DNA from: Larkinella humicola | Lineage (GTDB): Bacteria; Bacteroidota; Bacteroidia; Cytophagales; Spirosomataceae | Assembly: GCF_008727875.1 (NCBI RefSeq) | Contig: NZ_VTWS01000002.1 | Location: 496,001-560,000, forward strand | Reading direction: 5' to 3' | DNA: 64,000 nt | Shown: positions 35,846 to 44,342 of the stretch, one piece after another | Numbering within the stretch: position 1 is the stretch's first letter | Layout: the number at the start of each line of letters is the position of its first letter | Notes under the pieces: generated by a model | What the model was told of the DNA's origin: nothing | The model's database searches: none | What the model saw: the letters and a program-made list of their open reading frames with translations, nothing else | Position numbers and translations under genes: made by a program

Positions 35846-36907
35846 ATGAATCTAGCCGAACTGGTTCACGACCCCATTAAGGCCGCCAAAGCGGTCAAAT
35901 TAGTCTACGTCAACGATTCGACACCCGGTATTTACCGCCACCGGTCGGGTGATCAGTTTGTTTACAAAGACCCGAAAGGTCACCGCATCGACGACGACGA
36001 CACCCTGTGCCGCATCAAGAAAATGGCCTTGCCGCCAGCCTGGGAAAACGTCTGGATCTGCGCCAAACCCAACGGACACCTGCAGGCCACCGGCATCGAC
36101 ACCAAAGGCCGGAAGCAATACCGCTACCATACAAATTGGAACGCCATCCGCAGCGAAACCAAGTTTTTCCGGATGATTGCCTTCGGGCAACAGCTCCCCG
36201 ACCTCCGCGCCCGCATCGAACAGGATTTGAAAAACCGGGAACTGACCAAAGAAAAAGTGATTGCCATTGCCCTCAGTGTGATGGAACAGACGCTGATCCG
36301 GATCGGCAATGCATCGTACGAGAAAGAATACGGGCACTACGGTTTGACGACTTTGAAAGACAAACACGTCAACGTGGCGACCTCCGAAGTCCAGTTTCGG
36401 TTCAAGGGCAAAAAAGGGATTTACCACGACATAACCGTTCGCGACCGGCGGCTGGCCCGACTCGTGAAAGCTTGCCGCGATATTCCCGGGAAAGAGCTGT
36501 TTCAGTATTACGATGAAACCGGCGAACACCGCAGCATCGACTCCGGCATGGTGAACGGTTATTTGCAGGAAGTGACGGGGGAAGAATTCTCAGCCAAGGA
36601 TTTCCGTACCTGGGCCGGCACCGTCAACGCGTTGCGCTTGCTGGCCGAACTGGAACCGTGTTCGACGGAAAAGGAAGCGAAAAAAAACATCAATACGATT
36701 CTGGAACAGGTGGCGCATCGGCTGGGCAACACCCGCACCGTCAGCCGAAAGTATTACGTGCATCCGCAGATTCTGGAAGCCTATGAATGCCGGGATTTAA
36801 ACCCGTATCTGAAGCGCAAAAACCAATTCCGCCAGACGTCACCTTATGGGCTGGATCCGATTGAGAAATTATTGCTGACGTTTTTGAAGGATAAAGTGAA
36901 GGAATAG
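35846..36907 (+). CDS. DNA topoisomerase IB (poxvirus-type)
   Basis: 353 residues from ATG 35846. N-terminal domain with IYRHRSGDQFVYKDPKG and LPPAWENVWICAKPNGHLQ; catalytic domain with RIGNASYEKEYGHYGLTTL, DFRTWAGT, and the active-site Tyr in TVSRKYYVHPQIL. These enzymes relax supercoils through a 3'-phosphotyrosine link without ATP. The conserved Arg, Lys and Tyr blocks appear intact. The stop codon lies inside a 79-bp palindrome shared with the next gene. Confidence 0.95.
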   Translation: MNLAELVHDPIKAAKAVKLVYVNDSTPGIYRHRSGDQFVYKDPKGHRIDDDDTLCRIKKMALPPAWENVWICAKPNGHLQATGIDTKGRKQYRYHTNWNAIRSETKFFRMIAFGQQLPDLRARIEQDLKNRELTKEKVIAIALSVMEQTLIRIGNASYEKEYGHYGLTTLKDKHVNVATSEVQFRFKGKKGIYHDITVRDRRLARLVKACRDIPGKELFQYYDETGEHRSIDSGMVNGYLQEVTGEEFSAKDFRTWAGTVNALRLLAELEPCSTEKEAKKNINTILEQVAHRLGNTRTVSRKYYVHPQILEAYECRDLNPYLKRKNQFRQTSPYGLDPIEKLLLTFLKDKVKE

Positions 36908-36980
36908 CGATCGATAGCGGCCAGCTACCTGTCAGGTTTTGAAAACCTGACAGGTAGCTGGCCGCTATCGATCGCTATTC
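36902..36980. repeat. 79-bp palindrome, 39-bp perfect arms with one central base
   Basis: Arms 36902-36940 and 36942-36980 are exact reverse complements with a single G between. Each end reads GAATAGCGATCGATAGCGG. The left arm holds the topoisomerase stop, the right arm holds the last four codons and stop of the DUF421 gene. It could extrude as a cruciform or form a hairpin in both mRNAs. No U tract. Confidence 0.92.
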
Positions 36981-37672
36981 CCCTCCGCCCGCACCCACCG
37001 CCGATGATCGCACCGCTGGCAGGTTGAAATTGGCGACTGGCCGTATTCCACCACCTGGCCGCATTGGCAACAGGCGTAATGCCCGGCTTCGGAAAGGGTA
37101 TCAACAGACTCCTTTAATTTATGCGGAAGAATCGGCAACCCCGGTTTTACATCGTCGTCTTTGAACTGAAAAATACTGACTTCGCCGTTGTGTTCCAGAA
37201 TCGCCGTTCGGACCTGCCCCAGGTGTTCGACGCCCGCCAGCCGGAGTTCGGCAAATAATTCATCCAGACCCAGGTCTTCATCATCGAAGTTCTGCACCAG
37301 AATACAGCCGTTTTCGATGACGTAAACCGGTTTTCCTTCCAGAAATTCGCGGACGGGTGTGCTCTTGTCACTCAGACGGGTGAAGAATTTGTAACTGCCC
37401 ATCATCACCACAAACACCACCGCAGCCGCCAGCAGCGGCACATCGTGGTAAAACATGGGATCGCCGGCGGCCGATCCCAGCCCGATGACCAGCACCAGTT
37501 CGAAAACCGAGAGTTGTTTCACCTCCCGCTTCCCCGATACTTTGAGGGCCGTCAGCAAGATCAAAAACATGACGAACGTCCGCAAAGCCACCTCACCGAG
37601 GTAACTCAAAGGGAAATCGTGCAGCAACATCCGTTGCCAGTCAAAAGCCTGAATCGGCTCTTCGTTGCTCAT
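36965..37672 (-). CDS. DUF421 (YetF-like) membrane protein with C-terminal zinc ribbon
   Basis: 235 residues. Three membrane helices (VALRTFVMFLILLTALKVSG; LSVFELVLVIGLGSAAG; VPLLAAAVVFVVMMGSYKFF) and the cytosolic DUF421 domain (LEGKPVYVIENGCILVQNF). A C-terminal extension has two Cys pairs, CCQCGQ and CQRCDH, about 19 residues apart, a probable zinc ribbon not present in ordinary YetF proteins. The last residues N-S-D-R are encoded by the palindrome arm. Function is unknown. Confidence 0.88.
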   Translation of the reverse strand: MSNEEPIQAFDWQRMLLHDFPLSYLGEVALRTFVMFLILLTALKVSGKREVKQLSVFELVLVIGLGSAAGDPMFYHDVPLLAAAVVFVVMMGSYKFFTRLSDKSTPVREFLEGKPVYVIENGCILVQNFDDEDLGLDELFAELRLAGVEHLGQVRTAILEHNGEVSIFQFKDDDVKPGLPILPHKLKESVDTLSEAGHYACCQCGQVVEYGQSPISTCQRCDHRRWVRAEGNSDR

Positions 37673-37692
37673 CTATGGCGGTTTCAAATTAG

Positions 37693-37890
37693 TCAGGAGG
37701 CCTTGTCTTTCCGGATTTTCAAATGCCGGTTAGCCGCCCATTCTTCGGCTTTGGAAGTCGCAATCGGAATCGCCCGTTCCTCCTCCATTCCTTCTTTCAA
37801 CAGCGCATTGGCAATCGAAATCGCCTTGTTTCGCACCGGCGCCATAAAATTCTTCAACGACACCGGATAATCCTGCTTCGTCCAGGGCAT
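37693..37890 (-). CDS. Small conserved basic protein
   Basis: 65 residues starting MPWTKQDYPVSLKNFMAPVR. Helical and charged, with ALLKEGMEEERAIPIATSKAEEW. Proteins with this start and the A-I-x-I-A-x-x-x-A-E-x-W pattern occur widely in bacteria as short uncharacterised proteins. Spacing of 20 nt from DUF421 allows co-transcription. I assign no function. Confidence 0.7.
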   Translation of the reverse strand: MPWTKQDYPVSLKNFMAPVRNKAISIANALLKEGMEEERAIPIATSKAEEWAANRHLKIRKDKAS

Positions 37891-37900
37891 GGTAGTAAAA

Positions 37901-37975
37901 GGATTGGATGGTTAGAGGGTTAAATTGCTAAACCGCAAGCGGATTCTATTTAACCATTTTAACCATTCAACCATG
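37901..37975. repeat. Imperfect inverted repeat after TolC stop
   Basis: GGTTAGAGGGTTAAA (37910-37924) faces TTTAACCATTTTAACC (37949-37964), with further CAACCAT copies. It is a loose relative of the repeat region at 55038-55141, which uses the same GGTTAA/AACCATCC words. It begins about 8 nt after the TolC stop. Confidence 0.45.
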
Positions 37976-37982
37976 CTATCCC

Positions 37983-39356
37983 TTATTTTGTTTGTTGCAG
38001 AATCTGGCTGCTGAGCCGCAAGAGTTCGATTTCGGCAAGTTTGGTATTGTATTCAGCGTTGATCAGGCGGGTTTCGGCGGCAACGGCGTTGCGCTGCACA
38101 TCCCGAAATTCGACCGCCGTCGAGTTTCCTACCCGGTAGCGTTCAAAGGCAATCTCGACGTTTTCGTTGGCGATTTTGAAGCTTTCCAGTTCCAGATTGA
38201 CCAGAATCAGGCTGTTGCGGTATTGAGAGTACGTCTGTTCCAGTGCCTGCTGCAGTTGCAAACGCTGGTCGGACTCCTGGTACTCGGTGATGAGCGCATT
38301 CGTCTGAGCATTGGCAACCAGCCGACGCTGATTAAATCCGGTAAAAATCGGAATGCTGGCCTGAATCCCATACTGAAGGGCATCGTTGCGGGCGCTCCGA
38401 ACCCCGAAACCACCCTGGTTATCGATGGCCGTAAAATTATATCCCCCCACCAGATTGACGACCGGCAACCGCTGCGACCGCGCCAGCCGCACGTTCAGGT
38501 CGGCCACCCGCCGGTTCAGGGATGCGGCAATCAACAGCGGGTTGTTGTTGGTCAACGACTCCCGAAGCTGATCGAGCGAAATATCCGTCCGCACGATGAT
38601 GGTATCCCGAATGGCAAATTCTGTGGCGGGGTCCCGAACGATGAGCGTATTCAACAATACCTTGGCATTCCGCACATTCTGCTGCTGCGTTACCAATGCG
38701 GAGCTATCGGCGTTGTAATCGACCTGAGCACTCAGGAAATCGACCCGCGAGCGCGTGCCAACTTCGTAATTGGCGCGGGCCAGTTCAAGGCGGTCTCGGG
38801 AAATATCCAGTGCCTGCCGGAGTGAAACCAGTTGCTGCAATTGCCGGATCACATCGTAATACCCCGTAGCGACATCGGCCACCGTGGCTTCAATGTTGGC
38901 GCGGGTGTTGACTTCGCTGATCTTCACGACTTCGCCCAGGCGGTCGTAAGTAATAAAATTGCCGAACCCGTTAAAAACCGTCCAGTTTACTCCAACCCCA
39001 ATCTGGGTGTTCCGGTTGGTGACTCCGTAGAGATTTTGCGGGGGCCGCAACCCGTCGAGAAATTCCTGGCGTAAATTTTGTAAGTTACTGTTGTTGGTTA
39101 GGTTACCCGTTACATTGGGAAAAAAACTGGCTTTGGCCGTCTTGAAATCGGTGCGGGCGATCTGTTCCTGCGACCGAAAGATGCGAACCTGGTAACTCTT
39201 TTCAAGAGCCGCCGAAATCGCTTCCTGCAAGGTAAGGGTTTCACCTTCCTGCGAAATGACAGACGTGCGCCGGGTGCGCGGAGCAAGCGGTTGAACGGGT
39301 TGAGACCAGGAAGTAAAGAATGAAAAGAAAAGGAGCAAGCTTAGAAAGAAGCGCAT
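37983..39356 (-). CDS. TolC-family outer-membrane efflux protein
   Basis: 457 residues. Signal peptide LLLFFSFFTSWSQ. Two OEP repeats: LTLQEAISAALEKSYQVRIF to RSRVDFLSAQVDYNADSSAL, and LTNNNPLLIAASLNRRVADL to YRVGNSTAVEFRDVQRNAVA. Long heptad-rich helices form the periplasmic tunnel. No adjacent membrane-fusion or inner-membrane pump gene is seen, so the partner must be elsewhere. Confidence 0.93.
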   Translation of the reverse strand: MRFFLSLLLFFSFFTSWSQPVQPLAPRTRRTSVISQEGETLTLQEAISAALEKSYQVRIFRSQEQIARTDFKTAKASFFPNVTGNLTNNSNLQNLRQEFLDGLRPPQNLYGVTNRNTQIGVGVNWTVFNGFGNFITYDRLGEVVKISEVNTRANIEATVADVATGYYDVIRQLQQLVSLRQALDISRDRLELARANYEVGTRSRVDFLSAQVDYNADSSALVTQQQNVRNAKVLLNTLIVRDPATEFAIRDTIIVRTDISLDQLRESLTNNNPLLIAASLNRRVADLNVRLARSQRLPVVNLVGGYNFTAIDNQGGFGVRSARNDALQYGIQASIPIFTGFNQRRLVANAQTNALITEYQESDQRLQLQQALEQTYSQYRNSLILVNLELESFKIANENVEIAFERYRVGNSTAVEFRDVQRNAVAAETRLINAEYNTKLAEIELLRLSSQILQQTK

Positions 39357-39385
39357 TCTGGTATTATTTTTAAGTATCTGACCTT

Positions 39386-39393
39386 CAAAATTA
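39386..39393 (-). promoter_or_regulatory. Putative -7 element for TolC gene
   Basis: Minus strand TAATTTTG fits TAnnTTTG, 29 nt before the TolC start. No -33 match was found. It lies in the 142-nt divergent gap with the amidohydrolase gene. Confidence 0.4.
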
Positions 39394-39426
39394 AAAGATA
39401 TTCTGTCATTCTTTGTATACCGGAAT

Positions 39427-39434
39427 TAGATTTG
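39427..39434 (+). promoter_or_regulatory. Putative -7 element for the amidohydrolase gene
   Basis: TAGATTTG fits TAnnTTTG, 64 nt before the ATG at 39499. No -33 element at the right distance. Confidence 0.4.
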
Positions 39435-39498
39435 GGGGTATTTCTTCTCAACCGAACATTTCCGAAAGAATCTTCCAGCAAAAGCGTAAATTTCCGGC

Positions 39499-41130
39499 AT
39501 GAACCATCGCTCCCTGCTCTTCGGTCTGTTCGTTGCTCTTTTAACGGCTTGTTCGTCCAGGAAAAAAGCCGATTTAATCGTTCATCATGCGGTTATTTAC
39601 ACCGCCGATTCCCTCTTCACCAACGCGCAGGCTTTTGCCGTCAAAGACGGAAAATTCGTGGCCGTCGGCTCTTCGGAAAACATCCTGAGCGACTACCAGG
39701 CGGATAGCGTCGTCGATCTGAACGGGCAGCCGGTGTATCCCGGTTTCTATGACCCTCACGCCCATTTCCTGGGGTTGGGGCAGATGCTGGATCAGGCCGA
39801 TTTGGTGGGTACGAACTCCTTCGACGAGGTGGTCCACCGGCTTAAAACCTTTTTCGAAAAACACCCCGACAACCTCTGGGTCATTGGCCGGGGCTGGGAT
39901 CAGAACGACTGGCCCGACAAGCAGTTCCCGACTAAAGAGAAACTGGATGCGGCCTTTCCCACGATCCCGGTTTGCATTATCCGCATCGATGGCCATGCCG
40001 TTTTGCTCAACTCCAAAGCGCTTCAGCTGGCCGGTATTGCCAAAGGATCAAAAGTACCCGGTGGGGAAGTCGTGCTCGCGAATAACGAACCGACGGGGGT
40101 GCTGATCGACAACGCGATGGGACTCGTTCGGCGCGTCATCCCACAGCCCGATGCCAAAGACAAGGAGCGCATGTTGCTGGCCGCTCAGAACGTGTGCCTG
40201 TCGCTGGGCTTAACAACCGTTTCCGACGCTGGCCTGAACCGAACCGATATCGAACTGGTGGAGCAGTTACAGAAAGAGAACAAGCTAAAAATCCGTGATT
40301 ATGTGATGATTAGCCTCGGCGAACCGAACCTGGACTACTACCTCAAACGGGGGCCGTTCCAGACCGACCGGCTGACGGTTCGTTCTTTTAAACTCTATGC
40401 CGACGGGGCGCTGGGGTCGCGGGGCGCCTGCCTGCGAAAACCGTATTACGACCGCCCCGAAACCGCCGGTTTTCTTCTGCTGAATCCCGCCGAACTGGAA
40501 CGGGTTTTGACCTTGCTGGAAGCGAGTAACTTTCAAGCCAATACGCACTGCATCGGCGACTCGGCCAATCACCTGATTCTGGATCTGTACGGCAAACTGC
40601 TCAAAAGCCCGAACCCGCGCCGGTGGCGGATCGAACACGCGCAGGTGGTTTCGCCGGACGATTTCTGGAAATTCAACCGGTATTCGGTCATTCCGTCGGT
40701 GCAACCCACCCACGCAACCTCCGACATGTACTGGGCCGCCGACCGTCTGGGGCCGATCCGGGTGAAGGGCGCCTATGCCTTCAAAGACTTGATGAAACAA
40801 AACGGTATCATTGCCTTTGGGAGTGACTTTCCGGTCGAAGCCCCCAACCCGCTCTACGGTTTTCATGCCGCCGTGGCCCGGGTCGATGCCAAAGGGTTTC
40901 CGGCCGGGGGCTACCGGATGGAGAATGCCGTAGACCGTGCATCGGCCCTGAATGCGATGACGCGTTGGGCTGCTTACGCCAATTTTGAAGACCACCTGCG
41001 CGGCAGCATCGAACCCGGCAAGCAAGCCGATTTTGTGGTGCTGCAACAGGACATTATGAAGATTCCGGCTCCGCAACTTCGAGGGGTGAAGGTACTGCAA
41101 ACCTGGATCGGTGGTGAACGACTGTTTTGA
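39499..41130 (+). CDS. YtcJ-like amidohydrolase (amidohydrolase_3), lipoprotein
   Basis: 543 residues. Lipoprotein signal LFVALLTAC (Cys18). Metal-dependent hydrolase fold: YPGFYDPHAHFLG (first His pair), DGALGSRGA, NTHCIGDSANHLIL, RRWRIEHAQVVSP and FGSDFPVEAPNPLYGFHAAV. This is the YtcJ/LAF3 group that hydrolyses amide or related bonds in unknown substrates. Location is outside the inner membrane. It is the first of two genes on the plus strand, 117 nt before the channel. Confidence 0.92.
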   Translation: MNHRSLLFGLFVALLTACSSRKKADLIVHHAVIYTADSLFTNAQAFAVKDGKFVAVGSSENILSDYQADSVVDLNGQPVYPGFYDPHAHFLGLGQMLDQADLVGTNSFDEVVHRLKTFFEKHPDNLWVIGRGWDQNDWPDKQFPTKEKLDAAFPTIPVCIIRIDGHAVLLNSKALQLAGIAKGSKVPGGEVVLANNEPTGVLIDNAMGLVRRVIPQPDAKDKERMLLAAQNVCLSLGLTTVSDAGLNRTDIELVEQLQKENKLKIRDYVMISLGEPNLDYYLKRGPFQTDRLTVRSFKLYADGALGSRGACLRKPYYDRPETAGFLLLNPAELERVLTLLEASNFQANTHCIGDSANHLILDLYGKLLKSPNPRRWRIEHAQVVSPDDFWKFNRYSVIPSVQPTHATSDMYWAADRLGPIRVKGAYAFKDLMKQNGIIAFGSDFPVEAPNPLYGFHAAVARVDAKGFPAGGYRMENAVDRASALNAMTRWAAYANFEDHLRGSIEPGKQADFVVLQQDIMKIPAPQLRGVKVLQTWIGGERLF

Positions 41131-41247
41131 TCTGTACGAGTTGACTATTGAACACTGAATAACGACTATTGAATACCGAAATGCCTCTTCTTATTTACCG
41201 TTCAGTATTCGCTGTTCAACTTCGTTATTCTTACCAATGCTATTCCT

Positions 41248-42078
41248 ATGCAACCTTCTGCTCACATTCACGAGCCCGCTGCCAACCCGTTGCGCCGGAC
41301 GGTTTACCGGGTGCTGGAAACGTCTACCGGAAAAAAACGGGGTTTGAGTCTGGTATTCAACCTGACCCTGATCATCGTCATTACGCTCAATGCCGTTGCC
41401 ATCATTCTGAATACCGTGCCATCGCTCAAGCTCCGCTACGATCACATATTCGTTGATTTTGAGATCTTTTCGGTTCTGTTTTTTACAGTTGAATACGTCG
41501 TTCGAATCTGGATCTGTGTCGAGAATGAGAAGTACCGGCACCCGGTTTTCGGACGAATCCGCTATATGCTGTCTACCACGGCCATTGTCCACCTGCTGGC
41601 GATTCTGCCGTTTTACGTAACGCTTTTTCACACCGATCTGGCCCTGATCCGGATTTTGCGGATTTTCCGGATTTTCCGGCTGTTCCGCATCACGCGCTAC
41701 TCCAAGGCATTTCAGGTTATCCAGAACGTGGTGGAAGACAAAAAGGAAGAACTGGTGCTGAGCGTATCGTTTCTGATGTTCATGCTCGTTATCATTTCGA
41801 GTGTCATGTACTACCTCGAACACCCCACCCAGCCCGATCAGTTTTCGAGCATTCCAGCCACCTTGTGGTGGGGAATCAACGCAATGGCCACCGTCGGCTA
41901 TGGGGATATTCACCCCATGACACCCCTGGGGAAAGTGCTGGCGGGAGTTACGGCGGTTATGGGAATTGGCCTCTTCGCTCTCCCTACCGGTATTCTGGCC
42001 TCCGGTTTTGCCGAACACGTCCGCTCCCAAAAAACCGGTCAGAAGCGGCACTGCCCGCACTGTGGGAAGGAATTGTAG
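41248..42078 (+). CDS. Voltage-gated potassium channel (Kv-like ion transporter)
   Basis: 276 residues, six membrane segments. The voltage sensor shows Arg every third residue (LIRILRIFRIFRLFRITRY). The pore has the filter TVGYGDIHP. The C-terminus ends CPHCGKEL, half of a zinc-ribbon-like motif. It should pass K+ in response to membrane potential. Length is typical for bacterial Kv homologues. The stop is 12 nt from the convergent M48 gene. Confidence 0.94.
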   Translation: MQPSAHIHEPAANPLRRTVYRVLETSTGKKRGLSLVFNLTLIIVITLNAVAIILNTVPSLKLRYDHIFVDFEIFSVLFFTVEYVVRIWICVENEKYRHPVFGRIRYMLSTTAIVHLLAILPFYVTLFHTDLALIRILRIFRIFRLFRITRYSKAFQVIQNVVEDKKEELVLSVSFLMFMLVIISSVMYYLEHPTQPDQFSSIPATLWWGINAMATVGYGDIHPMTPLGKVLAGVTAVMGIGLFALPTGILASGFAEHVRSQKTGQKRHCPHCGKEL

Positions 42079-42090
42079 AAAAATAAAAGG

Positions 42091-42873
42091 CTATTTCCCT
42101 TTATACTTCGCAATCGCTTCCTGAATGCGTTGGATGCGGTTATCGGGATCGGGGTGGCTGCTCATGAATTCGGAAGGGCGGTTGGGGCCACCGGCGGCTT
42201 TCAGAACTTCCATCACGTCGATCATTGCTTCGGGATTATACCCGCTCTCCACCATCCACCGAACGCCGAGCTGGTCGGATTCGATTTCGTCGTCACGGCC
42301 GTATTTCAGACCGATCAGGTTGGCGACGTAAGCCGCAATGGCCGAATTCCGGCCCGGCGAGTTGGGGTCTTCGGTGGCAATGGCGGCAGCCCCGGCCAGT
42401 CCCTGGGTGAGTTGTTGCTTGGCAATTTGCTCGGCCGAATGGCGTCCTACCACGTGCGTGATTTCGTGACCCAGTACCCCTGCCAGTTGATCTTCATTTT
42501 TCAGTTTGTCCAGCAAAGCCGCTGTGATAAAAATCTGCCCGCCCGGCACGGCAAAAGCATTAACCGTCTGGTTATCGGCCAAAACGTGAAAATCAAATTG
42601 ATAGGGGCTGTTTTTCACATCGGTGGAATTGACGATTTTCTGTCCAACGCGTTTCACCGACTGCTGGACCTTCTCGTCCGGGTAGAGTCCGCCAAATTGC
42701 TGGGCCATCTGGGGCGCACTTTCCAACCCCAACTGAACTTCCTGTTCGGGCGTGAGGCTGATGTGCTGCTTCTCCCCCGTCACCGGATTTTCCTGCGTGT
42801 TACTGAAGTAGGTGAAAACGGCAATGAGGGCCGCAATCAAACCAAAAATTAATCGACCGGCTCGCGAGCGCAT
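42091..42873 (-). CDS. M48-family metalloprotease, membrane or periplasmic
   Basis: 260 residues. N-terminal hydrophobic anchor LIFGLIAALIAVFTYF. Zinc motif HEITHVVGRH and the third ligand Glu in DDEIESDQLGVRWM. FAVPGGQIFITAALLDKL is typical of the BepA/LoiP-like group, which degrades or assists misfolded envelope proteins. No TPR domain is present, so it resembles LoiP more than BepA. Confidence 0.93.
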   Translation of the reverse strand: MRSRAGRLIFGLIAALIAVFTYFSNTQENPVTGEKQHISLTPEQEVQLGLESAPQMAQQFGGLYPDEKVQQSVKRVGQKIVNSTDVKNSPYQFDFHVLADNQTVNAFAVPGGQIFITAALLDKLKNEDQLAGVLGHEITHVVGRHSAEQIAKQQLTQGLAGAAAIATEDPNSPGRNSAIAAYVANLIGLKYGRDDEIESDQLGVRWMVESGYNPEAMIDVMEVLKAAGGPNRPSEFMSSHPDPDNRIQRIQEAIAKYKGK

Positions 42874-43010
42874 GATGTGAGGGAGTGAAAGGTTTTTACT
42901 TTAGTCGTATACTAAACCAAAAAGTATCAAAAAGTTCTCAGGCAATTTTCAGGACTTTCCTAAAAAGCCGCCCCAAAGCCCAAATGATCGGTTTTCCGCG
43001 GGCCATTTCT

Positions 43011-44177
43011 TCAGTTATTCAACCAGATTCTCCTCAATTTCCGCTGCATGGGCATTTCAAAATAGCGGTGAGACAGCCCACTCAAGGCGATCAATATGGC
43101 AAAGAAAAGCAGGAGCACCATCGGCGATTCAAAAACCGCCTGGCTGTATCCCCAGGCATTCGCCAGCAACACAAACGCCAACTGAAGGGGAAAATGCCAG
43201 AGGTAGGACGAATAACTAATATCGCCCACAAAAGCCAGTTGCTTTCCGAGTGCCCCTCTGCGGGTTTCCAAACTCACGAGTGCCAAAATGGTCAGGGGAA
43301 ATAAAAAACCGCCAATAAAAATCGAAACTCCTCTTTCAAACAAAAAAGCATACCGGGGATGGATCGAAAGCTGGTCCAATAAACTAACAAACTGTTGTGA
43401 AAAATAATGGGTACAAACTTCTAAAACCGTAGCAATCCAGGATATTAATGTAACACCAAGAAGAACAATACCCCGCCAGCCCGTAACAAAGGCATTAAAG
43501 TTTAATCGAAATATTTTATAAGTTAATCCACCAGCGAAAAATGAAAATAACCCTTGGGCCAGTGGGTACCCTTTGTAATAAAACACCAGATAACTACCCA
43601 TTGTCAGAATGAATAAAGCCGGTAGTTTATCTTTTTTAATCCAGCAAATAAGGAAGAAAGCAACATACAACAGAATCTCTATGGACACGGACCACACGGG
43701 TCCATTATACGAAAAGCCTTCCTGAAACCCCCAATTTGAAGCAAAAAACAGGTGCAGAACGAAGTGATAAGCGTCATTATGAGCGTACACGAAATAGCTG
43801 TTAAAATTTAAACGGTAGACCCATTGCAGAACAAAAACCGTAAGAAGCGTAACAAAATGAAGTGGATACAACCGCGATAACCGCAGAAGAAAAAACGGAA
43901 AGAATGCGATTTGACGGTCATTTATCTTTTTAGCATACAACCAGAAAAATATGAACCCTGAAAGCGTAAAAAACAGCTCAACTGCTTTTTGGCCTTCTTC
44001 ATAAAAGAAGTAGAGTGTCGTATAATAAGGTTGATTGGAAGCAACAAAACCGGCATGACTCGTACCGGTATAAAAACAATGCCGCCAGTGGAACAAGACG
44101 ACTGCGAGTGCAGCGAATCCCCTTAAAATATCCAATGAATAAAAACGAGTGGGAATCGAATAGCGTTCAACTTTCAT
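43011..44177 (-). CDS. Acyltransferase 3 family membrane protein
   Basis: 388 residues with about ten membrane helices. Starts with YSLDILRGFAALAVVLFHW, the family signature with its catalytic His, followed by FFTLSGFIFFWLYAK. These proteins transfer acyl groups, mostly acetyl, to surface sugars such as O-antigen. The gene is visibly more AT-rich than its neighbours, with many A/T third positions, and stands alone. Recent acquisition is likely. The acceptor is unknown. Confidence 0.9.
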   Translation of the reverse strand: MKVERYSIPTRFYSLDILRGFAALAVVLFHWRHCFYTGTSHAGFVASNQPYYTTLYFFYEEGQKAVELFFTLSGFIFFWLYAKKINDRQIAFFPFFLLRLSRLYPLHFVTLLTVFVLQWVYRLNFNSYFVYAHNDAYHFVLHLFFASNWGFQEGFSYNGPVWSVSIEILLYVAFFLICWIKKDKLPALFILTMGSYLVFYYKGYPLAQGLFSFFAGGLTYKIFRLNFNAFVTGWRGIVLLGVTLISWIATVLEVCTHYFSQQFVSLLDQLSIHPRYAFLFERGVSIFIGGFLFPLTILALVSLETRRGALGKQLAFVGDISYSSYLWHFPLQLAFVLLANAWGYSQAVFESPMVLLLFFAILIALSGLSHRYFEMPMQRKLRRIWLNN

Positions 44178-44342
44178 CCGCAGTTTCCACCGGTTTACGC
44201 TGGGTCAACGACGGGCCAAACCGCCACCAATCCGGTGCTTTCGATCGCACTATGTAACCGATATAGTTAATTTGGAAACTAAAATACCAAAACCGTGGGC
44301 GGCTTCTGGCTGAAAGAAGGAATACTTATCGACTGGCCACCT

